Positions 59,329-64,000 of a stretch of DNA of 64,000 nt are shown here, in pieces. The stretch lies in contig JANWUX010000002.1 of NCBI GenBank assembly GCA_025057905.1, forward strand, positions 124,001-188,000, given 5' to 3'. Origin of the DNA: Patescibacteria group bacterium. Lineage in GTDB: Bacteria > Patescibacteriota > Microgenomatia > UBA1406 > GWC2-37-13. The notes below the pieces were generated by a model, which was not told where the DNA came from, did not search any database, and was given only the letters and a program-made list of their open reading frames with translations. Both the position numbers and the translations under genes were made by a program. Numbering within the stretch: the stretch's first letter is position 1; every line of letters begins with the position of its first letter.

Positions 59329-60502
59329 ATGTCACAAAAAGAAGAGTTTTCTAAATTTCCTGACCGCCAGTTCGAACTTTTCCTAAAAAGTAAAACTGGA
59401 CCAGCTATTATTTACTTTCCTGGAATGATGGGTGGAGGCAAGAGTCTAACTGAATTAAGAAAATATTTACAAGATAATTTTCCTCAGTCATTAGTCCTTT
59501 CTTCAGCGTCGACTTTTGAGGGTGTAAAACTAGGTGGACCAAAAAATAGATTTCATATCCTTGCAAGTAGAGATTCTTAAGAAAACTCAAGGCAATCAAT
59601 TACTTGTCATGGGTCACTCGCTCGGTGCAATCGAGGCGCTTGATTTTACTAAAGGAATCTTAAAAATAAAAGATTCTGAAGGTCTACTTTCAATAGACTT
59701 GATTTTTATCAGCCCGCCTGGAATTAAAGGTGAAGGACTAACCTCGATAGCTGAACTTATGAAAAAAATCTCATTTTTAGTCAATCCTGATCTAGTAGCG
59801 ATGAAAGAGCAACATGTCTTTTATCCATTGCCGAAGGCATTTTATGAAAAAACTAAAGATATAATTCACCGCTATCAATTAATTTCTTTTAGTGAAGAAA
59901 AAAGGCAATCCCGAAGAAAATGGTTTGAAAAAGAAATTATCCACAATCTTGAAAGAGATCCAAAAAAGAGAGAAAGAATTCTTATGATGATCAGAGCAAT
60001 TGATGATAAAATTATCAACGATAATTCACTGAGTCCAACAAATAAAGATCAGCTTCTCCAAAACCGAGCCAAGATTATTTCTCCTTACCTTCAAGAGGTC
60101 TTTCAAGGGAAGCATCGCCCAGAGAGTCTACATCAAGAAATTTTGGTTTGCTATGAAGAATTAAATTTAAAACAAAAGTCATTAAAACAATGGCTTTTCT
60201 ATTTGGCAAATTTAATCATTTACATTGGTAAGACCTTTGAGTTTACATATAAAAACACTCGAACTTCTTTGGAAGAACTTTTAGGATTAGCTCAGAAAAA
60301 AAATAGTAATTTAAGAGTCGTTCTTGTTTCTTCGGAAAATGATGTTATTGTGACACCTAGTGAACTTGAGAGTTTAGTCGATGACCTAAGCTCATTAGTA
60401 AGTAATTATTTTCTTTTTGAATCAGCAGCCCACTCGAGTATTGGTTACGAGCCAAGCTTTCTGACGAAATTAATTTCAAGGTTAATTTCTAGACCATCGT
60501 AG
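59329..60502 (+). pseudogene. Alpha/beta hydrolase split by a frameshift
   Basis: Part one (59329-59580) begins the fold with GPAIIYFPGMMGGGKSL. Part two, readable from 59534, has the nucleophile elbow LLVMGHSLGAIEAL, LIFISPPGIKGEG, a helical lid of ~150 residues, and RVVLVSSENDVIVTPSELESL (acid region) then SAAHSSIGYEPS with the likely catalytic His. Deleting one A from the A6 run at 59541-59546 restores a single ~390-residue protein through GGPKIDFISLQVEIL. The Ser-Asp-His set looks complete, so a homopolymer error is as likely as true decay. The end overlaps gyrA by 14 bases. Confidence 0.7.
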
Positions 60503-62963
60503 CGCTAACTACTTTGTCTTGAGGATTAGAAAATCTCATCAGAATCACACCTTTAGCGGTCCGAGAACGAGACGGAATATCTCTGAGAGGTATTTTAACA
60601 ATCTGACCCATAGCAGAGGTAATAATCAAGGTTTCGTCATTGGGGTCAATGATTGAGGCATAGGCGATCTGGCCGATTTTTTCGTCAACTTCAGCGATCT
60701 TGACACCTTTGCCAGCTCGATGTTGGCCTTTAAAGTTAGCTAGCGCGGTTTTTTTGCCAATGCCTCTCTCACCGATAACTAGAATTTCTTTAGCAAAATC
60801 TTCTTCCGAAAAGACATCAGCGGCAACAACAAAATTATTGGTCTCCAAGGTGATTCCTTTAACGCCAATTGAGGCTCTGGCGGTAGGCTTAATTTCTTCT
60901 TCTCTAAAAACAATTGCTTTTCCATAAGCAGAGACCAGAATGACATTCTTCTTGCCGTCGGTGAGCTTAACCCACATTAGTTCATCGGTCTCTTCTAGTT
61001 TGATGGCAACAATTCCGCTTGAACGGATGTTGAGATACTCCTCAAACGGGGTTTTTTTTACGTTGCCAAGTTTTGTCGACATCAAAACATAAAATTCCTT
61101 GGCTCTAGCGAGAATTTCTTTGTTGTAGATGAGAATCGAGGTGATTTTCTCTTGGGGTTTTAGGGATATTAAGTTTATCAAGGGTTTGCCTTTGGAAGTT
61201 CGAGAACCTGACGGAATCTCCCAAACTCGCGTCTGGAACACTCGACCAACATTGGAAAAGTAGAGGATGTAATCATGAGTCATGGCCGTGGTGATAAGGT
61301 AAACGTTGTCGCTCTCTTTGGTCTCAATCCCAGAAACTCCTTTCCCACCTCGACTCTGAACTCGGAATAACTCTTTAGGTGTTTGTTTAATATAACCTTC
61401 TCTTGTTAAGACGACGATCACTTCTTTGTTTTCAATGAGCATCTCTTCACTGAATTCTCCCGGTTTGCTAGCAACAATTTCAGTTCTTCTTTCGTCTCCG
61501 TATTTTCTTTTTAGGTCCAAAAGCTCCTCTCTGATTACTTGCAGAATCTTAAAAACATCCTGAAGAAGACTCTCCAGGTAGTCGATGGTTTTTTTGAGTG
61601 TAGTAAGTTCTTCTTCCACTTTTCTTCTCTCCAATCCGGTAAGTTTTTTTAACTGCATGTCCAAGATAGCCTGGGCTTGGATCTCTGACAGCTTGAACCG
61701 GCTAATTAAGTTTGCCTTCGCTTCTTTCTCGTCGGCAGCTTTTTTAATTAACTCGATGATCTCATCAATATGATCAAGGGCGATCAGATAACCTTCGAGA
61801 ATATGAGCTCGTTCCTTGGCTTGTCGAAGATCAAACTGAGTTCGCCGGGTCACGACTTGAATTCGGTAACGCAGATAAATCTCCAGAATTGATCTGAGAG
61901 AGAGAGTCTGAGGGACACCATCGACTAAAGCAACCATATTCACGGGGAATGTGGTTTGAAGTTCTGTGTGTTTGAAAAGGTTATTGAGAACTTGTTTATA
62001 GGAAGCATCTTTTTTTAGCTCAATAACGATGCGAACTCCTTCTCGATCTGACTCATCTCGAAGATCAGAAATACCAACAATCTTTTTCTCGTTAACAAGC
62101 TGAGCAATTTTTTCGACAAGATCAGCTTTATTGACTTGATAGGGCAGCTCTTTGACAATGATGGCAGTCTTGCCGTTGTTGAGTTTTTCGCTTTCGACCT
62201 TGGCTCGGACCATAATTGAGCCTTTACCAGTGAGATATGCCTGTCTAATATCTGAAGCGCCATATATGATAGCTCCCGTCGGAAGGTCAGGACCTTTGAT
62301 GCAATTAAGAAGCCGATCAACGTTGATATCAAAGAGAAGTTGATGAGAGTTTGACCCATCTCTCTTGGTGTTGTCGATCATTAAGACTAAAGCATCGACA
62401 ACCTCGTTGAGATTATGAGGAGGAATTTTTGTTGCCATGCCGACAGCAATGCCCTCAGCCCCCATAAGAAGAAGATTGGGCAGCTTGGCTGGAAGACAAG
62501 CCGGCTCTTTTAAAGACCCGTCAAAATTATCCAACCAATCGACTGTTTCTTTCTCGATGTCAGCCAGCATCTCCTCAGAAATTTTGGCTAGCTTAACCTC
62601 AGTGTATCGCATCGCTGCCGGCGGATCGCCGTCGATTGATCCGAAATTTCCTTGCCCCTTGATTAATGGGTATCTCATCGAAAAATCCTGAGCCAGACGA
62701 GCCAATGCTTCGTAAACAGGAGCGTCACCATGGGGATGAAACTTGCCCAAAACCTCGCCTACGACCTTGGCTGACTTGGCAAACTTAGCGGTGGAGTCAA
62801 GACCCATCCGAGACATCGCATATAGAATTCGTCGATGAACTGGTTTGAGACCGTCACGAACATCCGGCAGGGCGCGTGAGACGATAACGCTCATCGCGTA
62901 ATCAAGATAAGCCCGCTTCATCTCGGCCGTTATTTCAGTTGGCTGGACTTGACTCATTTCCAA
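60489..62963 (-). CDS. gyrA: DNA gyrase subunit A
   Basis: 824 residues. The breakage-reunion domain has [20 protein letters not shown] and the catalytic Tyr120 in [12 protein letters not shown]. The C-terminal beta-pinwheel repeats carry the gyrase box QSRGGKG, which separates gyrase from topoisomerase IV. The quinolone-determining region reads [12 protein letters not shown]: the E. coli Ser83 position is Ala81 and Asp87 is Glu85. It starts 7 bases after ppa, with gyrB beyond, forming a gyrB-ppa-gyrA unit. Confidence 0.97.
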   Translation of the reverse strand: MEMSQVQPTEITAEMKRAYLDYAMSVIVSRALPDVRDGLKPVHRRILYAMSRMGLDSTAKFAKSAKVVGEVLGKFHPHGDAPVYEALARLAQDFSMRYPLIKGQGNFGSIDGDPPAAMRYTEVKLAKISEEMLADIEKETVDWLDNFDGSLKEPACLPAKLPNLLLMGAEGIAVGMATKIPPHNLNEVVDALVLMIDNTKRDGSNSHQLLFDINVDRLLNCIKGPDLPTGAIIYGASDIRQAYLTGKGSIMVRAKVESEKLNNGKTAIIVKELPYQVNKADLVEKIAQLVNEKKIVGISDLRDESDREGVRIVIELKKDASYKQVLNNLFKHTELQTTFPVNMVALVDGVPQTLSLRSILEIYLRYRIQVVTRRTQFDLRQAKERAHILEGYLIALDHIDEIIELIKKAADEKEAKANLISRFKLSEIQAQAILDMQLKKLTGLERRKVEEELTTLKKTIDYLESLLQDVFKILQVIREELLDLKRKYGDERRTEIVASKPGEFSEEMLIENKEVIVVLTREGYIKQTPKELFRVQSRGGKGVSGIETKESDNVYLITTAMTHDYILYFSNVGRVFQTRVWEIPSGSRTSKGKPLINLISLKPQEKITSILIYNKEILARAKEFYVLMSTKLGNVKKTPFEEYLNIRSSGIVAIKLEETDELMWVKLTDGKKNVILVSAYGKAIVFREEEIKPTARASIGVKGITLETNNFVVAADVFSEEDFAKEILVIGERGIGKKTALANFKGQHRAGKGVKIAEVDEKIGQIAYASIIDPNDETLIITSAMGQIVKIPLRDIPSRSRTAKGVILMRFSNPQDKVVSATMV

Positions 62964-62970
62964 ATTTAGT

Positions 62971-63486
62971 TCAAATTCTCAATGATTGAGAGATGGTCTC
63001 GAAAGCCTTTTCTTTTCCAAGAAAATTTCTTGTTTTTACCCACTTACCCGGCTCAAGTTCTTTATAGTGATCGAAGAAATGCTTGATCTTATCTTTGGTT
63101 GATTGATCGAGACTATCAATATTCTCGATCTTGGCCAAGAATGGGTCAACCTTCTTTGTTGGTACCGCCAAAATCTTCAGGTCCTCCCCTTCTTCATCTT
63201 CCATTTCCAACAGACCAATTGGTCTGGAGGGGATGACTGTACCGGGATGAACGGGGAAACTGGAGATAACTAAGACATCAACCGGATCACCGTCCTTTGC
63301 TTGCGTTCCCGGTATAAAACCATAGTTAAAAGGATAAACTATGGCGGTATAGGAAAATCGATCAACAAACAAAGCACCGGTTTTCTTATCCAACTCATAT
63401 TTGATTGCCGAACCCTGAGGAATCTCAACAACAACATTAATCTCCTCTGGGGGGGTTTTTCCGGGAGAAAGTTTTTTGATATCCAT
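62971..63486 (-). CDS. ppa: Inorganic pyrophosphatase (family I)
   Basis: 171 residues. It hydrolyses pyrophosphate from biosynthesis. Conserved parts are [31 protein letters not shown], the metal-binding DGDPVDVLV signature and a late [19 protein letters not shown] 63486 is preferred; an in-frame TTG at 63504 would add six residues. Its place between gyrB and gyrA is unusual and implies co-expression with gyrase. Confidence 0.95.
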   Translation of the reverse strand: MDIKKLSPGKTPPEEINVVVEIPQGSAIKYELDKKTGALFVDRFSYTAIVYPFNYGFIPGTQAKDGDPVDVLVISSFPVHPGTVIPSRPIGLLEMEDEEGEDLKILAVPTKKVDPFLAKIENIDSLDQSTKDKIKHFFDHYKELEPGKWVKTRNFLGKEKAFETISQSLRI

Positions 63487-63512
63487 ATGATCTGAGAAAC
63501 TCAAACTTTTAA

Positions 63513-64000
63513 CTAAAGATCAAGATTGGCCATCTTGGCATGAGTGATGATAAATTTTTTTCTTGGTCCAACCTCCTCACCCATTAACATTGAGAAAACA
63601 TAGTCAGCTTCTTGGGCATCAGCGACAGTTACTTTTTTCAAAAGACGATTTTTTGGGTTCATGGTTGTCTCCCAAAGTTGATCTGGATTCATCTCTCCGA
63701 GACCTTTATAGCGCTGAATGGTGATTTTGTTTGACGGAATTCCTATATTAGTTAGCGAATCGACGATTTGATTTTTTTGTTCATCAGAGTAGGCATAGGC
63801 TAATTCCTTACCAGCTTGAATTTTGTAGAGAGGTGGTTGAGCGATATAAAGATGGCCATTGGTGACAATTTGAGTTAAGTGGCGATAAAAGAAGGTAAGA
63901 AGGAGAGTTCGAATGTGTTCGCCGTCAACATCGGCATCGGTCATAATGACAATTTTATGATAACGAAGACGTTTGTAATCGATGTTTTCCCCAATTCCCA
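63513..64000 (-). CDS. gyrB: DNA gyrase subunit B, C-terminal part (cut by window)
   Basis: The frame is open to the window end, beginning with [26 protein letters not shown]-like TOPRIM sequence. The metal-binding [19 protein letters not shown] and the family C-terminus [22 protein letters not shown] are clear. The final residues are [15 protein letters not shown]. ParE cannot be excluded from this fragment alone, but the linked gyrA makes GyrB the best call. It lies 26 bases upstream of ppa. Confidence 0.95.
   Translation of the reverse strand, partial: GIGENIDYKRLRYHKIVIMTDADVDGEHIRTLLLTFFYRHLTQIVTNGHLYIAQPPLYKIQAGKELAYAYSDEQKNQIVDSLTNIGIPSNKITIQRYKGLGEMNPDQLWETTMNPKNRLLKKVTVADAQEADYVFSMLMGEEVGPRKKFIITHAKMANLDL

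Overview
The window looks like the chromosome of a Candidate Phyla Radiation (Patescibacteria) bacterium, possibly Microgenomates-like. The phylum call is inference from an AT-rich, tightly packed genome, many short-leader genes, bacterial housekeeping genes (gyrA, gyrB, lepA, miaA, glyA, folD, ppa, pyk), archaeal-style tRNA modification enzymes (Pus10, Elp3) and a very large surface-glycan locus. TAA, TAG and TGA all end intact genes, so the code is the standard bacterial one.

Layout. 1-2.4 kb: a truncated cysteine synthase-rhodanese fusion translationally coupled to a class V aminotransferase (sulfur metabolism). 2.4-3.7 kb: a cobalamin riboswitch followed directly by an unrecognised zinc-ribbon protein. 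3.6-9.5 kb: Pus10 directly behind tRNA-Leu, a frameshifted PH-domain membrane protein, a rhomboid protease, tRNA-Ser with a cation antiporter, and a Nudix-led cassette of unknown genes. 9.7-25.6 kb: a Xer-type recombinase, membrane and sugar enzymes (galE, nucleotidyltransferase, gmd, flippase, DMT transporter), a trans-sulfuration PLP enzyme, tRNA-Gly, and divergent glyA/folD. An especially AT-rich insert at 12.2-15.0 kb carries Nudix, a possible nucleoside-phosphorylase-like protein and a Gfo/Idh/MocA oxidoreductase.

25.6-30.9 kb: a heavily decayed pseudogene, a frameshifted asparagine-synthase-like gene, Elp3, an unknown 454-residue protein and a small lipoprotein. 31-48.5 kb: the main glycan locus, with GT2 and GT4 glycosyltransferases, polytopic GT-C-like or DUF proteins, a HAD-UbiA-like fusion, UDP-galactopyranose mutase overlapping a GlfT-like transferase, a decayed GT39-like gene and a PIG-L deacetylase. 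With galE upstream and a Wzm/Wzt-type ABC exporter at 52-54 kb, this suggests a galactofuranose-containing surface polymer. 48.5-50.7 kb: a threonine/proline-rich surface protein and a membrane-anchored partner. 50.8-64 kb: tRNA-Arg/pyk, exporter, an Nramp-like transporter with altered metal-site motifs, lepA, miaA, unknown membrane protein, a frameshifted alpha/beta hydrolase, and gyrB-ppa-gyrA.

Two architectural themes stand out. First, -10 boxes (TATAAT, TAAAAT, often extended with TGN) repeatedly lie only 6-11 nt before start codons, so many mRNAs should be leaderless. Second, three of four tRNAs sit 8-19 nt before a same-strand start codon, so tRNA 3' processing could itself create mRNA 5' ends. 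Several genes are broken by one base in A/T homopolymers, which may be assembly error, slippage or true decay.
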